A stretch of DNA of 64,000 nucleotides from Pontibacter mucosus (GCF_003054055.1 NZ_QBKI01000003.1:62001-126000); one strand, 5' to 3'. Positions 18,464 through 29,440 are shown, counted from the first letter of the stretch. Numbers and translations are program-made. Notes: generated by a model from the letters alone, not told the origin.

Positions 18464-21400
18464 ATGGCCTTAGGTAAAAACTTGAAGCTGAGCAAAGACA
18501 AGCTCATCAGTGACGTAGAAGCCAAAGAAGAGAAGAAAACCACTCCTCAGGCTAAAGCGGAGAAAGGAGCTGCCACCACGGCTGTGGGGGATGCACCGGC
18601 CAAACCAGCGGCCCCGGCCCCAAAAGAGTTGCCTGCTAATGCTGCCAGACTAACGGCAGATAAGGCTGACTCTACCAAAAAAAGACAAGGCAAACTGCCG
18701 AGTAACCCCGAGTACATCAGCGACCAGTTGAACAGGGTACTCTATGCCCTCGATGCCTTTAAGAAGGGAGACGTATCGGTGCGCCTGACCAAGCAGAACG
18801 ACGATATTTTCGCCGACATCGCCGAAGCTTACAACTCCATGGTGGAGATGATAGGTGGTGTAGGCGGTGAGGTGTCGCGTATCTCGAAAGTGGCCGGAGT
18901 GGAAGGGAACCTGAAGGCCCGAGCATCGGCAGAGAATGCTTCCGGTTTCTGGAAGGACATGATCAACAACATCAACGGCCTCGTGGACTCCATCGCGGTA
19001 CCGGTACTGGAAGTAGGCAAAGTACTTAAGAATATATCCCGCGGTAACCTGGACGAGACATTCCAGATCCCTGTATCCGGCGACTTCAAGGTCATGGCCG
19101 AGACAATCAACCGCACCATTGACAACCTGAACCTGTTTGCCGGTGAGGTAACCCGTGTGGCATTGGAGGTAGGTACCGAAGGTAAACTGGGCGGGCAGGC
19201 ATCGGTGCCGAACGTGGCCGGTGTTTGGAAAGACCTGACTGACAATGTGAATACGATGGCCTCCAACCTGACTTTCCAGGTGCGAGACATTGCTAACGTA
19301 TCTACCGCTGTGGCGAAGGGAGACCTAACCCAGAAAGTATCGGTGGACGTGAAAGGCGAGATGGCCGAGCTGAAGGAGAACATCAACCGCATGGTGGACT
19401 CCCTGAACATCTTTGCCGGTGAGGTAACCCGTGTGGCCCGCGAAGTAGGTACGGAAGGACGCCTGGGCGGCCAGGCGAAAGTACCGAACGTGGGCGGCGT
19501 GTGGAAGGACCTGACCGACAACGTGAATACGATGGCCTCCAACCTCACCTCCCAGGTGCGCGACATCGCCAACGTATCTACAGCGGTAGCGAAAGGCGAT
19601 TTGACGCAGAAAATCACGGTAAACGTTCGCGGCGAGATGGCCGAGTTGAAGGAAAACATCAACCAGATGGTGGACTCGCTCAACATCTTTGCTGGTGAGG
19701 TAACGCGCGTGGCACGTGAAGTGGGTACTGAGGGTAAGCTAGGCGGCCAGGCCAATGTGCCGAATGTAGGCGGCGTGTGGAAGGACCTGACCGACAACGT
19801 GAACTCCATGGGCTCTAACCTGACGCTGCAGGTGCGTGACATCGCCAACGTGGCGACTGCCGTAGCCAAAGGCGACCTGACCCAGAAGGTATCGGTGGAC
19901 GTGAAAGGCGAACTCGGGGAGCTGAAGGACATCCTGAATGAAATGGTGGACCGGCTAAATGTGTTTGGCGCGGAAGTAACCCGCGTGGCACGCGAGGTAG
20001 GTACCGAAGGGATGCTGGGCGGCCAGGCCAACGTGCCGAACGTGGCCGGCGTGTGGAAGGACCTGACCGACAACGTAAATTACATGGCCTCCAACCTGAC
20101 GCTGCAGGTGCGTGACATTGCTAACGTATCGACCGCTGTAGCAAAAGGCGATTTGACGCAGAAAATTACGGTGAACGTTCGCGGTGAGATGGCCGAGCTG
20201 AAGGAGAACCTCAACCAGATGGTGGACTCGCTCAACATCTTTGCTGACGAGGTAACCCGTGTGGCGCGCGAGGTGGGTACGGAAGGACGCCTGGGCGGCC
20301 AGGCCAACGTGCCGAACGTGGCCGGCGTGTGGAAGGATTTGACCGACAACGTAAATATCATGGCCTCCAACCTGACCACGCAGGTGAGAGGTATAGCAAA
20401 AGTAGCTACCGCCGTAGCCAAGGGCGACCTGACCCAGAAGGTATCAGTAGATGTAAAAGGCGAGATGGCCGAGCTGAAGGAGAACCTCAACCAGATGGTG
20501 GACTCGCTCAACATCTTCGCCGGGGAAGTTACCCGTGTGGCCCGCGAAGTGGGAACCGAGGGTCGGCTAGGAGGGCAAGCCAACGTGCCAAACGTGGGTG
20601 GGGTATGGAAAGACCTGACCGACAACGTGAACTACATGGCCTCCAACCTCACCTCCCAGGTGCGCGACATCGCCAACGTGTCTACCGCCGTGGCAAAAGG
20701 TGACTTGAGCCAGAAGATTACGGTAGAGGCCCGCGGCGAGCTGCTCGACCTGAAGGAGAACCTCAACCAGATGGTGGACTCGCTGAACATCTTCGCTGAC
20801 GAGGTAACGCGCGTGGCGCGCGAGGTGGGTACGGAAGGACGCCTGGGTGGCCAGGCCAACGTGCCGAAGGTGCGTGGTACCTGGAAGGAACTCACTGATA
20901 ACGTGAACACGATGGCCTCCAACCTGACGCTGCAGGTGCGTGACATTGCCAACGTAGCGACTGCGGTAGCGAAGGGAGATTTGAGCCAGAAAGTATCGGT
21001 GGACGTGAAAGGCGAGCTGAATGAGTTGAAAGAGAACATGAACCGCATGGTGGACTCGCTCAACATCTTCGCCGGTGAGGTAACCCGCGTGGCGCTGGAG
21101 GTAGGTACCGAAGGTAAACTGGGCGGACAGGCCAATGTGCCGAACGTAGCCGGTGTATGGAAGGATTTGACCGACAATGTGAATACCATGGCCTCTAACC
21201 TGACAACACAGGTAAGGGGTATCGTGAAAGTAGTAACAGCGGTATCCAAGGGTGACCTGACCCAGAAGCTGACCCTGCAGGCGAAAGGCGAAATGGCCGA
21301 GCTGGCCGATACCATCAACACCATGGTGATCGACCTGAACCGCCTGGCCGGTGAGGTGTCACGTGTGGCAAGAGTAGCGGGTGTGGAAGGTAAACTGACA

Positions 21401-22705
21401 GAGCGTGCCACACTGCAGGGGGTAGGCGGTAGCTGGAAAGAACTGGTGGATACCCTGAACGACCTGCTGGAGTCCATCGTAACGCCGGTGCTGGATGTAT
21501 CGCGGGTGGTACGTGCCATCTCCGAGGGTGATCTGACCCAGCGCGTGGAAGCGCAGACCGCAGGCGACATTCTGGACATGGCCAATGCCCTGAACCTGGC
21601 CGTTGACAACCTGAACGCCCTGCTGGGTGAAATTAATGACTCGTCGCTGGTAGTGGGCTCCTCTTCTGAGGAAATGGCCGCTAAAGGCCTGGACATGAAC
21701 AAGGTGACGCTGGATGTGGCCCTGGCGATGCAGCAGATGGCGGAAGGTGCCCAGAACCAGGCCCTCAAGACGGACCAGACGTTTAAGCTGATTGAGGAAA
21801 TCATGAAGGCGACGAAGGAAACGGCAAATCGGGCTGAGGTAGTGAACAAGTCGGCCTTGCTTGGTGAGGAAAGCTCGCAGATAGGTCTGAAAACGGTGGC
21901 CGAAGTGGTGAAGAACATGGAGGAAATTTCCAGCTCTGCCGCGCTCACCGCCAAAACAATTGAGGTACTAAGCACCCGTTCTCAGGAAATTTCCAAATCC
22001 CTGGGCGTTATCACAGACATCGCCTCCCAGACAAACCTGCTGGCCCTGAACGCTGCCATCGAGGCGGCCCGTGCCGGGGAAGCCGGACGCGGTTTTGCCG
22101 TGGTAGCTGAGGAAATCAGGAAACTGGCCGAGGGCTCACGCAAATCAGCCAGTGAGATTGCCACACTCGTGGAGGACGTGAAGAAAGATACTGCCTCAGC
22201 CGCTATGGCGATTTCAACGATGGAGGGCCGGGTGTTGAAAGGAAAGAACGCTACGTTTGAGGCGTCCGGAGCCTTCAAAAACATTGCCGCCTCCAGTGGC
22301 GAGACCCTCCGCACCGCGCAGGACATCCTCACAGCGACAGAAGTACAGAAAACCACGATTGGGGATGTAGTGAAGTATGTGGAGGAAGTGGTGGCCATTG
22401 CCGAGCAAACGGCCTCGGGCACACAGCAGGTGGCGAGCACCGCCAAGCAGCTCTCCGCCTCCATGCAAGAGCTTACCTCTTCGTCGCAGAACCTGAACGA
22501 CATTGCGGCAGACCTGCAGGTAAGTATCTCTGCCTTCAAGCTGGTTGACGGCAACCTGGTGTTTAACGATAGAAAGAGACTGCTGTCTACCATTCCGGTG
22601 AACCAGCGCAAGCAGCGCGGCAATCAGGCGGCTAGCAAGCGAATCAATTCGGAAGTGCCGCAGCGATTTAACGATGCTCCATTGGGTGACAGGAAGAAGA
22701 AATAA
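18464..22705 (+). CDS. Soluble poly-HAMP methyl-accepting chemotaxis protein
   Basis: A 1413-residue receptor from the ATG at 18464 ([13 protein letters not shown]). An Ala/Lys/Pro-rich N-terminus is followed by two divergent HAMP-like units, then eight nearly identical 92-residue repeats (residues 228-963, DNA 19145-21352), one divergent unit, and an MCP signalling domain with the hairpin tip [20 protein letters not shown] near residue 1190-1210. No transmembrane segment or sensor domain was found, so it is likely cytoplasmic. The repeats match the 92-residue HAMP repeats of fungal group III histidine kinases. The stop overlaps the CheW start by one base (TAATG). The gene contains no TATACTT/AAGTATA copy by my scan. 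Confidence 0.93.
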   Translation: MALGKNLKLSKDKLISDVEAKEEKKTTPQAKAEKGAATTAVGDAPAKPAAPAPKELPANAARLTADKADSTKKRQGKLPSNPEYISDQLNRVLYALDAFKKGDVSVRLTKQNDDIFADIAEAYNSMVEMIGGVGGEVSRISKVAGVEGNLKARASAENASGFWKDMINNINGLVDSIAVPVLEVGKVLKNISRGNLDETFQIPVSGDFKVMAETINRTIDNLNLFAGEVTRVALEVGTEGKLGGQASVPNVAGVWKDLTDNVNTMASNLTFQVRDIANVSTAVAKGDLTQKVSVDVKGEMAELKENINRMVDSLNIFAGEVTRVAREVGTEGRLGGQAKVPNVGGVWKDLTDNVNTMASNLTSQVRDIANVSTAVAKGDLTQKITVNVRGEMAELKENINQMVDSLNIFAGEVTRVAREVGTEGKLGGQANVPNVGGVWKDLTDNVNSMGSNLTLQVRDIANVATAVAKGDLTQKVSVDVKGELGELKDILNEMVDRLNVFGAEVTRVAREVGTEGMLGGQANVPNVAGVWKDLTDNVNYMASNLTLQVRDIANVSTAVAKGDLTQKITVNVRGEMAELKENLNQMVDSLNIFADEVTRVAREVGTEGRLGGQANVPNVAGVWKDLTDNVNIMASNLTTQVRGIAKVATAVAKGDLTQKVSVDVKGEMAELKENLNQMVDSLNIFAGEVTRVAREVGTEGRLGGQANVPNVGGVWKDLTDNVNYMASNLTSQVRDIANVSTAVAKGDLSQKITVEARGELLDLKENLNQMVDSLNIFADEVTRVAREVGTEGRLGGQANVPKVRGTWKELTDNVNTMASNLTLQVRDIANVATAVAKGDLSQKVSVDVKGELNELKENMNRMVDSLNIFAGEVTRVALEVGTEGKLGGQANVPNVAGVWKDLTDNVNTMASNLTTQVRGIVKVVTAVSKGDLTQKLTLQAKGEMAELADTINTMVIDLNRLAGEVSRVARVAGVEGKLTERATLQGVGGSWKELVDTLNDLLESIVTPVLDVSRVVRAISEGDLTQRVEAQTAGDILDMANALNLAVDNLNALLGEINDSSLVVGSSSEEMAAKGLDMNKVTLDVALAMQQMAEGAQNQALKTDQTFKLIEEIMKATKETANRAEVVNKSALLGEESSQIGLKTVAEVVKNMEEISSSAALTAKTIEVLSTRSQEISKSLGVITDIASQTNLLALNAAIEAARAGEAGRGFAVVAEEIRKLAEGSRKSASEIATLVEDVKKDTASAAMAISTMEGRVLKGKNATFEASGAFKNIAASSGETLRTAQDILTATEVQKTTIGDVVKYVEEVVAIAEQTASGTQQVASTAKQLSASMQELTSSSQNLNDIAADLQVSISAFKLVDGNLVFNDRKRLLSTIPVNQRKQRGNQAASKRINSEVPQRFNDAPLGDRKKK
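19145..21352 (+). repeat. Eight in-frame 276-bp HAMP repeats
   Basis: Units begin at 19145, 19421, 19697, 19973, 20249, 20525, 20801 and 21077, each starting with GAGGTAACCCG-like codons for EVTRVA. They encode [18 protein letters not shown] and so on with few changes, alternating [14 protein letters not shown] and [14 protein letters not shown] versions. High identity makes unequal crossing-over and assembly errors likely. Confidence 0.95.
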
Positions 22706-23316
22706 TGCCGAAGACATCAAAAACAAATAAAAAGGCGGAGCCGGAAGCAGCACTTACGGCTCCGCCCGAAACAACATCCGCGGAGGTAGCTGCCTCTGAG
22801 GCAGGTAAGGGAGAGGCAACCGTTTCGGAGGCTGCCCGGGAACTGGTATCCCCTGAAATGGTGCACCTCATCGTGTTCAAATTGGGCACAGAAGAGTATG
22901 CCATCCGGATAGACCAGGTGAAAGAGGTAACCGTGACCCCCGAAATCACCCGCATGCCCCGCACACCAGACTTTGTGAAAGGGGTGGCCAACATTCGCGG
23001 TGATATTATTGCCATCATAGACCTGGCCAGGCGCTTCAACATCAGGCCGGATGCCGCGGCAGTTGGGGTGAGTTCCAGCTATACGTTGGTGGTGGAAACC
23101 GACACCTACAGCATTGGCGTAGATGTGAAGGAGGTGCCGCAGTCGTTGAACCTGCCCCTGACCAAGATCGACAAGACGCCGTCCTTTTTACAGGACGTGA
23201 GCGTGAGCGAGAACTTTATTGAAGGAATAGCCAAGACCGACAACCGACTCATCATTGTGCTGGACATGCACAAGATCCTGACACATGAGGAGGTGAACCA
23301 GTTGCCTAACTTATAG
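22705..23316 (+). CDS. cheW: CheW-like chemotaxis adaptor
   Basis: CheW links receptors to CheA in the signalling array. The 203 residues comprise an Ala/Glu/Lys-rich extension of about 45 residues, unusual for CheW, and a CheW domain starting at LIVFKLGTEEYAIRIDQVKE with FVKGVANIRGDIIAIIDLARRF as the core strand pair. The start ATG overlaps the receptor stop by one base, so translation is coupled. Confidence 0.92.
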   Translation: MPKTSKTNKKAEPEAALTAPPETTSAEVAASEAGKGEATVSEAARELVSPEMVHLIVFKLGTEEYAIRIDQVKEVTVTPEITRMPRTPDFVKGVANIRGDIIAIIDLARRFNIRPDAAAVGVSSSYTLVVETDTYSIGVDVKEVPQSLNLPLTKIDKTPSFLQDVSVSENFIEGIAKTDNRLIIVLDMHKILTHEEVNQLPNL

Positions 23317-23342
23317 AACTAAAATTATACTTTATAAAAGGT

Positions 23343-23720
23343 ATGAAAAGAATATTGATCGTAGATGACTCTTTCTACATGCGCACCATGCTTAAAAACA
23401 TGCTTAGCGATGCCGGCTATGAAATTGTGGGAGAGGCTCCGAATGGGCAGACTGCGTTAGAGTTGGCAAAGGAAACAAAGCCGGACCTGATTACGCTGGA
23501 TGTGATTTTGCCTGACAGCACGGGGCTGGAAGTACTGAAAGGCATCCGGCAGGAGCAGCCGGACCAGAAGGTGATTATCGTAAGCGCCGTAGGGCAGGAG
23601 GTTATCGTGAACGAGGCCATGGAGTATGGCGCCAAATCTTATATCGTGAAGCCTTTCTCGGAGGAGAACGTGCTGGAGGTGGTAAGCAAGGTGCTGGCCG
23701 AGGAAGCGCCTGAAAGCTAA
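23343..23720 (+). CDS. cheY: CheY-like single-domain response regulator
   Basis: A 125-residue receiver with the acidic pair Asp8/Asp9 in IVDDS, the phospho-acceptor Asp53 in LITLDVILPD, the Ser of IIVSAVGQ and the Lys of YIVKPFSEEN. It lies between CheW and CheA and is the likely phosphotransfer target of the CheA encoded downstream. No flagellar motor gene is in the window, so its output (gliding machinery, development or other) is unknown. Confidence 0.93.
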   Translation: MKRILIVDDSFYMRTMLKNMLSDAGYEIVGEAPNGQTALELAKETKPDLITLDVILPDSTGLEVLKGIRQEQPDQKVIIVSAVGQEVIVNEAMEYGAKSYIVKPFSEENVLEVVSKVLAEEAPES

Positions 23721-23945
23721 TTCTATACTTAATCATAAACATGCTATTCCGGTAGGGGCATGGCTTTGTAATCCGGACAGCTGAGCGTTTAAAAGTCCTT
23801 TACTGTCTCCCGGTGTCAGGGCGGGCCAGGGGCCTTGCTTATCCGGGAAAGTATAAACTTGTCCTTCCTGAACCAATTATAGCCTGAGCGCTAGGCGCCG
23901 GACTGTTTATGGCGGAAGGTCGTGTCAGTACTACTGACGTTATTT

Positions 23946-25586
23946 ATGAAATCGAGAGAACAGGAGTATAAAGAAATATTTATTGCCGAGGCCCTGGAGT
24001 ACTTTGATGCTCTGAACAGGCATATCAGCACGCTGGAGAAAGAGCCGGAAAGCGAAGAGACGCTTGCCGAGATATTCCGTTTGCTGCATAACCTAAAGGC
24101 TAACTCCAAGGCAATCGGGTACCTTCAGATCTCCGATGTCTCTCACAAACTGGAGACGGCCTTCAGCCTTATCCGCAACAAGGAACTATCCTTCAGCGAT
24201 GAGGTGGTAAAGGTGCTGTTTGATGGCGTGGACCTGCTGGGCGAGCTGATCCATAACGTGGACAACCCGAACTACGGGGAGCCCGATCCGCTTTTGCTTC
24301 GCAACCTCGATATTATTGTGGAGAACCTCTCCGACAGTACCATCGAGCTGGCCAAAGTGCAGCGGTATAACACGTCAAAAAACCTGTCGCTGTCAGAGCT
24401 TATCTATATCCAGATCCGAAAGCTGGACCATATGATGAACCTGGTGGGTGAGCTGATGATAGACCGCGACCGGGTTCTTTCCATCAGCAGGGAGCTGAAC
24501 AGCGATGAGCTCAAGAGCGTGAGTTCGCACTTGTACCGCATCACGGAAGAGCTGCAGTACAGTGTAATGGACGCCCGCCTTGTAAACATAGGCTCGCTCT
24601 TTAACAAGTTTCCGCGCATTGTGCGCGATGTGGCCGCCGCCGAAGGAAAGCAGGTGAACCTGGTGCTGGAAGGGCATGACATCCAGATCGACAGGAACAT
24701 CCTGCAGATTATGGCTGACTCGCTGCTGCACCTGGTGCGGAACGCCATTACACATGGCTTAGAGAAACCCGAAGAGCGCCAGGCAGCAGGCAAGGACACG
24801 ACGGGGCAGTTGAGGCTGGCCGCGCAAAGCGATCGGGAGAACGTACTGCTCCGGCTGATAGACGATGGCCGGGGAATAGACCTGAACGTGGTGCGGCGCA
24901 CGGCCGTTGAAAAGCAGCTTGTTTCCGCAGATGCTGCACGAAGTATGGGCGAACACGAAGTGCTCTCGCTGCTCTTCGAGCCGGGCTTCTCCACGGCAAA
25001 GGAGGTGACCGAGTTCTCGGGCCGGGGCGTGGGGCTCGATGTGGTGAAGAACGCCATCGACTCGATTGGCGGGCGTATCAGTGTCAGCTCCGTAAAGGGC
25101 TCCGGCACCACCTTCAGCATGCAGCTGCCGACCTCTATCGCTGTGAAAGGAGCGCTGCTGTTTGAGGTGGACAGTATTTACTTCGCCATTCCGCTCATAC
25201 ACACAGAGCAGGTCGTGTCGCTGGACAAGGACGAGCTGCATGAGGTAGGGGGAGTGCTGATTGCTGACCTGAAAGGGGAGACGGTAACGGTGGTGTACCT
25301 GAACGAGTTGCTGAATGCCCCGGAGCAGGAAATGAGGCTGGGGGATAAGACGAGGTTAAACGGGCAGGTACAGAATATCATTATCGTGTCTTACAACAAC
25401 AGAAAGCTCGGTTTGATTGTAGACAAATTATACAGGCAACAGGATATAGTGGTAAAGGCGCTGAGCAAGCCGCTGGATCAGATTGATATTTACGGGGGGG
25501 TGACACTACTAGGCACCGGCAAAGTATGCCTGGTGCTGGATGTGCCGGCCATCACCCGTTATTTTACACAGAGAAGGCAGATTTGA
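23946..25586 (+). CDS. cheA: Chemotaxis histidine kinase CheA
   Basis: The ATG at 23946 (MKSREQEYKEIF) begins the HPt domain directly. Phosphorylated His is about residue 48 (LLHNLKANSK). There is little room for a P2 (CheY-binding) domain. Then a dimerisation domain (KLDHMMNLVGELMIDRDRV), an HATPase with N-box LVRNAITHGLEKPEER, G1 DDGRGID and G2 SGRGVGLDVVKNAID, and a C-terminal CheW-like domain. The length of 546 residues is short for CheA because P2 is missing, as in some minimal CheA proteins. It precedes CheC by 4 bases. Confidence 0.92.
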   Translation: MKSREQEYKEIFIAEALEYFDALNRHISTLEKEPESEETLAEIFRLLHNLKANSKAIGYLQISDVSHKLETAFSLIRNKELSFSDEVVKVLFDGVDLLGELIHNVDNPNYGEPDPLLLRNLDIIVENLSDSTIELAKVQRYNTSKNLSLSELIYIQIRKLDHMMNLVGELMIDRDRVLSISRELNSDELKSVSSHLYRITEELQYSVMDARLVNIGSLFNKFPRIVRDVAAAEGKQVNLVLEGHDIQIDRNILQIMADSLLHLVRNAITHGLEKPEERQAAGKDTTGQLRLAAQSDRENVLLRLIDDGRGIDLNVVRRTAVEKQLVSADAARSMGEHEVLSLLFEPGFSTAKEVTEFSGRGVGLDVVKNAIDSIGGRISVSSVKGSGTTFSMQLPTSIAVKGALLFEVDSIYFAIPLIHTEQVVSLDKDELHEVGGVLIADLKGETVTVVYLNELLNAPEQEMRLGDKTRLNGQVQNIIIVSYNNRKLGLIVDKLYRQQDIVVKALSKPLDQIDIYGGVTLLGTGKVCLVLDVPAITRYFTQRRQI

Positions 25587-25590
25587 GGCG

Positions 25591-26268
25591 ATGGGTAAAT
25601 CAAGTACAAACGAGATAACTATGATGATGGAAGCTCATATTTCAGAGTTGGAGAGAGATATTATCAAAGAGATACTCAATATTGGGTTGGCCAGGGCAGC
25701 CGATTCTTTTGCGGCTATCGCAAAAGACAAAGTGCTCCTGAAAGTGCCGGATCTCAAATTGATCGAAATCAAAGAGCTTCTCAGCCTGGTCTCGGAGTAT
25801 GAGAGTACCCACGTGATCATTCAGTCTGACATAAAAGGCGATTTTAACGGCGCCACCCTGATGCTCTTCTCCGACGACCACATCGCGCGGCTCACGCAGG
25901 TGTGCCTGGGCGACGACAGCGGCTACAAGGGGGAGCTGTCGGTGATGCAGGAGTCGCTGCTGCTGGAGATCAGCAACATTATTACCGGAGCCCTGGTGAC
26001 GCAGATGGCCAACATCCTGAAGGCCAATATCTACGGCTCCCCGCCTAAAGCGCCCAAAGGCTACATTGCCGATTCCCTGAAGGATATACTGGTGCAGCAC
26101 CCGCTGTTTCAGCCGCTAGTGTTTACGGTCATCACCCGTTTTACCCACAATTACAAAAGCGTGGAGCTGCCCCTGCTGCTGTTCTTCGACTCGAAGACCT
26201 TCCTGAATATCATCGATATCATCCGGTCGTTTGAGCTGGGCAAGAACAACTTGCTGGACGCCGAGTAA
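25591..26268 (+). CDS. cheC: CheC-type CheY-P phosphatase
   Basis: From the ATG at 25591 the 225-residue product carries both CheC active-site signatures, each fitting [DS]-x3-E-x2-N-x22-P: DIIKEILN followed 22 residues later by P, and SLLLEISN followed by 22 residues and P. Two intact sites suggest an active phosphatase that dephosphorylates CheY-P. No CheD is present, so it cannot act as the CheC-CheD deamidase pair from this locus. It is the last gene of the co-directional chemosensory block. Confidence 0.88.
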   Translation: MGKSSTNEITMMMEAHISELERDIIKEILNIGLARAADSFAAIAKDKVLLKVPDLKLIEIKELLSLVSEYESTHVIIQSDIKGDFNGATLMLFSDDHIARLTQVCLGDDSGYKGELSVMQESLLLEISNIITGALVTQMANILKANIYGSPPKAPKGYIADSLKDILVQHPLFQPLVFTVITRFTHNYKSVELPLLLFFDSKTFLNIIDIIRSFELGKNNLLDAE

Positions 26269-27014
26269 GTTTATTTGCAGTAGTCTGCGTTTTTAGAGAA
26301 AGTATAAGTATAAAGTATAGGCACCCGCATGATTTATACTTTAACCTATGATAGCGGCCTTGCAGCGGCTCGGCAAGTATAAATACTTGCCGATTGCTCT
26401 GGTGCCTGGGCGGAAGTCGCCAAGTATACAGGTGCTCAGATAACAGAGCAAAAGCTATCTGGTGCTCTCCACACTTTTTACTTTTCTGAGGCCTTCTACC
26501 TGAGCACCATCTGTTCCTCTCAAATCTGGTTATACTTTCCGGACACGGTTCGAAGTATAGTTCTAGGTTGTTGACCTTCAGTATGGCCATCTCACCCGCC
26601 ACGCGCTACTCTTGGCTAAGTATAACTTGCATTACGGCCTCCCTTACCTGCAGGGCAATCACATTTTAAATACTGACTATACTTGTCATTGCGTGGGGCT
26701 TTTAGCAGTGCAAAGTATAAGTATAACCTCCCCTCGACTAAGCTTCTTCATTGTCAAATAGGTTTCTTTTCGGAGCAAAGTCTGTGTTCCAGAGCTCTAC
26801 TCCCTTACCTGGTTATCATTTTATACTTGCGGACCCGAAACAGAAGTAAGAGCAAATAGGCGAGTGGCAGACCCGCTGCGCATGCGTTCAGGAAATTATT
26901 AACCCTCTGGGAAACAATGAAGTATACCTTGATGCTGGCCTTTTACCTTTGATTATAGAGCCAGATTTCGTTTTTTTGCCCACTTTTCATTTTTTAAACC
27001 TTCTATACTTATTG
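26269..27014. other. Motif-rich non-coding stretch upstream of the polyamine genes
   Basis: No credible gene. It contains about 14 copies of TATACTT/AAGTATA, including an overlapping triplet at about 26298-26320, and a near-perfect palindrome at 26371-26392 (CGGCAAGTAT AA ATACTTGCCG). The right end supplies the promoter of the polyamine operon. Confidence 0.7.
26944..26951 (+). promoter_or_regulatory. Bacteroidota -7 box for the polyamine genes
   Basis: TACCTTTG matches TAnnTTTG, 63 bases upstream of the ATG at 27015, which leaves room for a short leader. Confidence 0.45.
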
Positions 27015-28349
27015 ATGAACGCTTTAGGCAGACACATTCTTGTTGAGTTTTACGATTGCTCCCCGGAACTGATGAACGATGTGGTTCACATCGAAAACAG
27101 CATGGTGGCCGCCGCTGAAACGGCAGGCGCCACTGTCATCAACAGCACGTTTCACCATTTCTCGCCTTACGGAGTGTCGGGTGTGGTGGTGATTCAGGAA
27201 AGCCACCTGGCCATCCATACCTGGCCGGAGTATGGCTACGCCGCTGTAGACCTTTTTACCTGTGGCGATTCTGTAGACCCCTGGGTGTCTTATAGTTACC
27301 TCAAAGAAGCCTTCGAGGCAGGGCATGGTTCCTCTATGGAGCTGCGCCGTGGCCAACTGAACCTGCTGAAGCGAACTGACTTTAACCTGGAGCAACTGCG
27401 TGATGTGTCGGCCAAGCCTCAGGAAGAGCCGGGCACCATTACCCGCGACGTGTGGTTTACCGAACGCGACGAGAACATTGCCCTGTCGCTGAAGCACACA
27501 GGCGACCAACTTTACAAAAAGGACTCGCCTTACCAGCGTGTGGAGGTGTACGAGACACTGGCCTACGGCAACATGCTGACGCTGGATGGCATGGTGATGT
27601 GCACGCAGAAAGATGAGTACGTGTACCACGAAATGATCACCCACGTGCCGATGATGAGCCATAGCAAGGCTAAGCGCGCCCTGGTGATTGGCGGCGGCGA
27701 TGGCGGCACGGTGCGCGAGCTGCTGCGCTACGAGCAACTGGAGGAGGTGACGCTGGTGGAGATAGACGAGCTGGTAATTGAGGCCTGCAAGCTGCACCTG
27801 CCCGAAACGGCTGTCTCGTTCGACAACCCGCGCCTGAACCTGTTGGTGGAAGACGGCATCAAGTATATCAACGAATGCGAGGACGGCCGTTACGACCTTA
27901 TCATCGTGGACTCCGCCGACCCGGTTGGCCCGGGAGAGGGCTTGTTTACAGCCGAATTCTACAGCCAGGTGTACCGCTGCCTGACACCGGACGGTGTGAT
28001 GATCACGCAGTCGGAGTCACCGCGCTTTAACAGTGCCGTGTTTGTGGAGATCTACGATACCTACAAGAAGATTTTCGGACAGGACAAGGTACACTGCTAC
28101 CTGGCAGCCATCCCAACCTACCCAACCGGAACCTGGAGCTTCTCTTACTCGTCTAAGGGTAGTTCTAACCCGCTTCAGTTCGACCGGGAAGCGGCGGCCA
28201 GGTTCTCAAAAGCGCAGGGCCTGAAATATTATAACGAAGAAATACATGCAGCTGCCTTTGCACTGCCTAACTTTGTAAAGGAACTGCTGGCCAGCGGTTC
28301 CCAGGAAGCAATTGAAGCATACTCAGCTGAACCCACAAATGAACAGTAA
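27015..28349 (+). CDS. SpeD-SpeE fusion: S-adenosylmethionine decarboxylase / spermidine synthase
   Basis: I choose the ATG at 27015 ([16 protein letters not shown]) as the true start. Residues 1-120 are a class Ib SAM decarboxylase: the self-cleaving [11 protein letters not shown] makes the pyruvoyl group from about Ser63, and the following TCG carries the Cys. Residues from about 155 are spermidine synthase, with [12 protein letters not shown] for decarboxylated SAM and [18 protein letters not shown] with the catalytic Asp. One polypeptide therefore makes the aminopropyl donor and uses it. The stop overlaps the agmatinase start by 11 bases. Confidence 0.93.
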   Translation: MNALGRHILVEFYDCSPELMNDVVHIENSMVAAAETAGATVINSTFHHFSPYGVSGVVVIQESHLAIHTWPEYGYAAVDLFTCGDSVDPWVSYSYLKEAFEAGHGSSMELRRGQLNLLKRTDFNLEQLRDVSAKPQEEPGTITRDVWFTERDENIALSLKHTGDQLYKKDSPYQRVEVYETLAYGNMLTLDGMVMCTQKDEYVYHEMITHVPMMSHSKAKRALVIGGGDGGTVRELLRYEQLEEVTLVEIDELVIEACKLHLPETAVSFDNPRLNLLVEDGIKYINECEDGRYDLIIVDSADPVGPGEGLFTAEFYSQVYRCLTPDGVMITQSESPRFNSAVFVEIYDTYKKIFGQDKVHCYLAAIPTYPTGTWSFSYSSKGSSNPLQFDREAAARFSKAQGLKYYNEEIHAAAFALPNFVKELLASGSQEAIEAYSAEPTNEQ

Positions 28350-29409
28350 AGAACAGAAAATTCAGAACTTCGACCCAAACGGTGTCGGCGACATCCACGG
28401 AGGACTTTTCGGTCTGCCCTTTACGGTAGAAGAATCCGAAGTTGTGATCATCCCGGTGCCCTGGGAGGTGACCGTGTCCTACAGTGCTGGTACGGCGCAG
28501 GGCCCGCAGGCCGTGAAAGACGCCTCTCCGCAGCTCGACCTCTATGAGCCAAGTATAAAAGACGCTTGGAAACTGGGCGTGGCCATGGAAGAGATTTCCG
28601 AATTATGGGCTGCCACCAGTGAGGCGCTCCGCGACAAGGCGAAGGCCTACATCAACTGGCTGGAGGCCGGAAGCCCTGAGGTAGGAGCTTCGGAGTTTGA
28701 AAACCTGCCTGCCGAGGTGACAGCCAAAGGGGAGGAGCTGCTGGCCTGGCTGAAGCAAAAGGCGCTCGGCTACCTGGACCAGGGCAAACTGGTAGGCGTA
28801 CTGGGCGGCGACCACAGCACCCCGCTGGGGCTGATGCACGCGCTGGCCGAGAAGCACGAGGAGTTCGGTATACTTCAGGTAGATGCCCATGCCGACCTGC
28901 GCGACGCCTACGAAGGCTTTGAGTACTCGCATGCCTCCATCATGTTCAACGCCCTCAAGCTGCCGCAGGTGAAGAAGCTGGTGCAGGTAGGTATCCGCGA
29001 TATCTGTCAGGCAGAGGCGGAACTGGCCGAGCAGTCTAACGGCCGCGTGACCATCTTCTACGACGCCACGCTGAAGGAGAACATGTATGCCGGCGAGAGC
29101 TGGAAGAAAGAGTGCAAGAAGATCATCGCGCAGCTGCCGCAAAAAGTATACATCAGCTTCGACATCGACGGCCTTGATCCGAAACTCTGCCCCGGCACGG
29201 GCACGCCGGTTCCGGGAGGGTTGGAGTTTGAGCAGGCCGTGTACCTGATCAGGCAACTGGTAAAATCCGGCAGAGAGATCATCGGCTTCGACCTGTGCGA
29301 GGTGGGCCCCGGCGAAAGCGAGTGGAACGGCAACGTAGGAGCGCGCATGCTCATGAAGCTGATCAACTGGATGGCCGTATCGCAGCAACGCCTGGAGGCA
29401 CAGTTTTAA
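28339..29409 (+). CDS. speB: Agmatinase/arginase family ureohydrolase (SpeB-like)
   Basis: A 356-residue Mn2+ hydrolase, starting at the ATG inside the upstream stop region. Metal ligands: [19 protein letters not shown] (DAHAD) and SFDIDGLDP (DID). The layout and context suggest agmatinase: agmatine to putrescine and urea, feeding the fused spermidine enzyme directly upstream. Arginine decarboxylase is not in the window; other ureohydrolase activities remain possible. A strong terminator follows. Confidence 0.85.
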   Translation: MNSKEQKIQNFDPNGVGDIHGGLFGLPFTVEESEVVIIPVPWEVTVSYSAGTAQGPQAVKDASPQLDLYEPSIKDAWKLGVAMEEISELWAATSEALRDKAKAYINWLEAGSPEVGASEFENLPAEVTAKGEELLAWLKQKALGYLDQGKLVGVLGGDHSTPLGLMHALAEKHEEFGILQVDAHADLRDAYEGFEYSHASIMFNALKLPQVKKLVQVGIRDICQAEAELAEQSNGRVTIFYDATLKENMYAGESWKKECKKIIAQLPQKVYISFDIDGLDPKLCPGTGTPVPGGLEFEQAVYLIRQLVKSGREIIGFDLCEVGPGESEWNGNVGARMLMKLINWMAVSQQRLEAQF

Positions 29410-29440
29410 TGTATAGCGAAGTATAGATTTATACTTACAG

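Noticed and set aside
19145-21352. Regular repeats considered as a CRISPR array
   Set aside because: The unit is 276 bases, in-frame, without spacers, and encodes HAMP domains.
18829-21975. Long antisense open frames with repeated SVRSFHTP segments
   Set aside because: They are the complement of the HAMP-repeat gene; the periodicity comes from the 276-base coding repeats.
26219-26602. A 127-residue minus-strand frame in the motif island
   Set aside because: It overlaps the cheC end and the motif-rich spacer; composition and lack of similarity argue against a gene.
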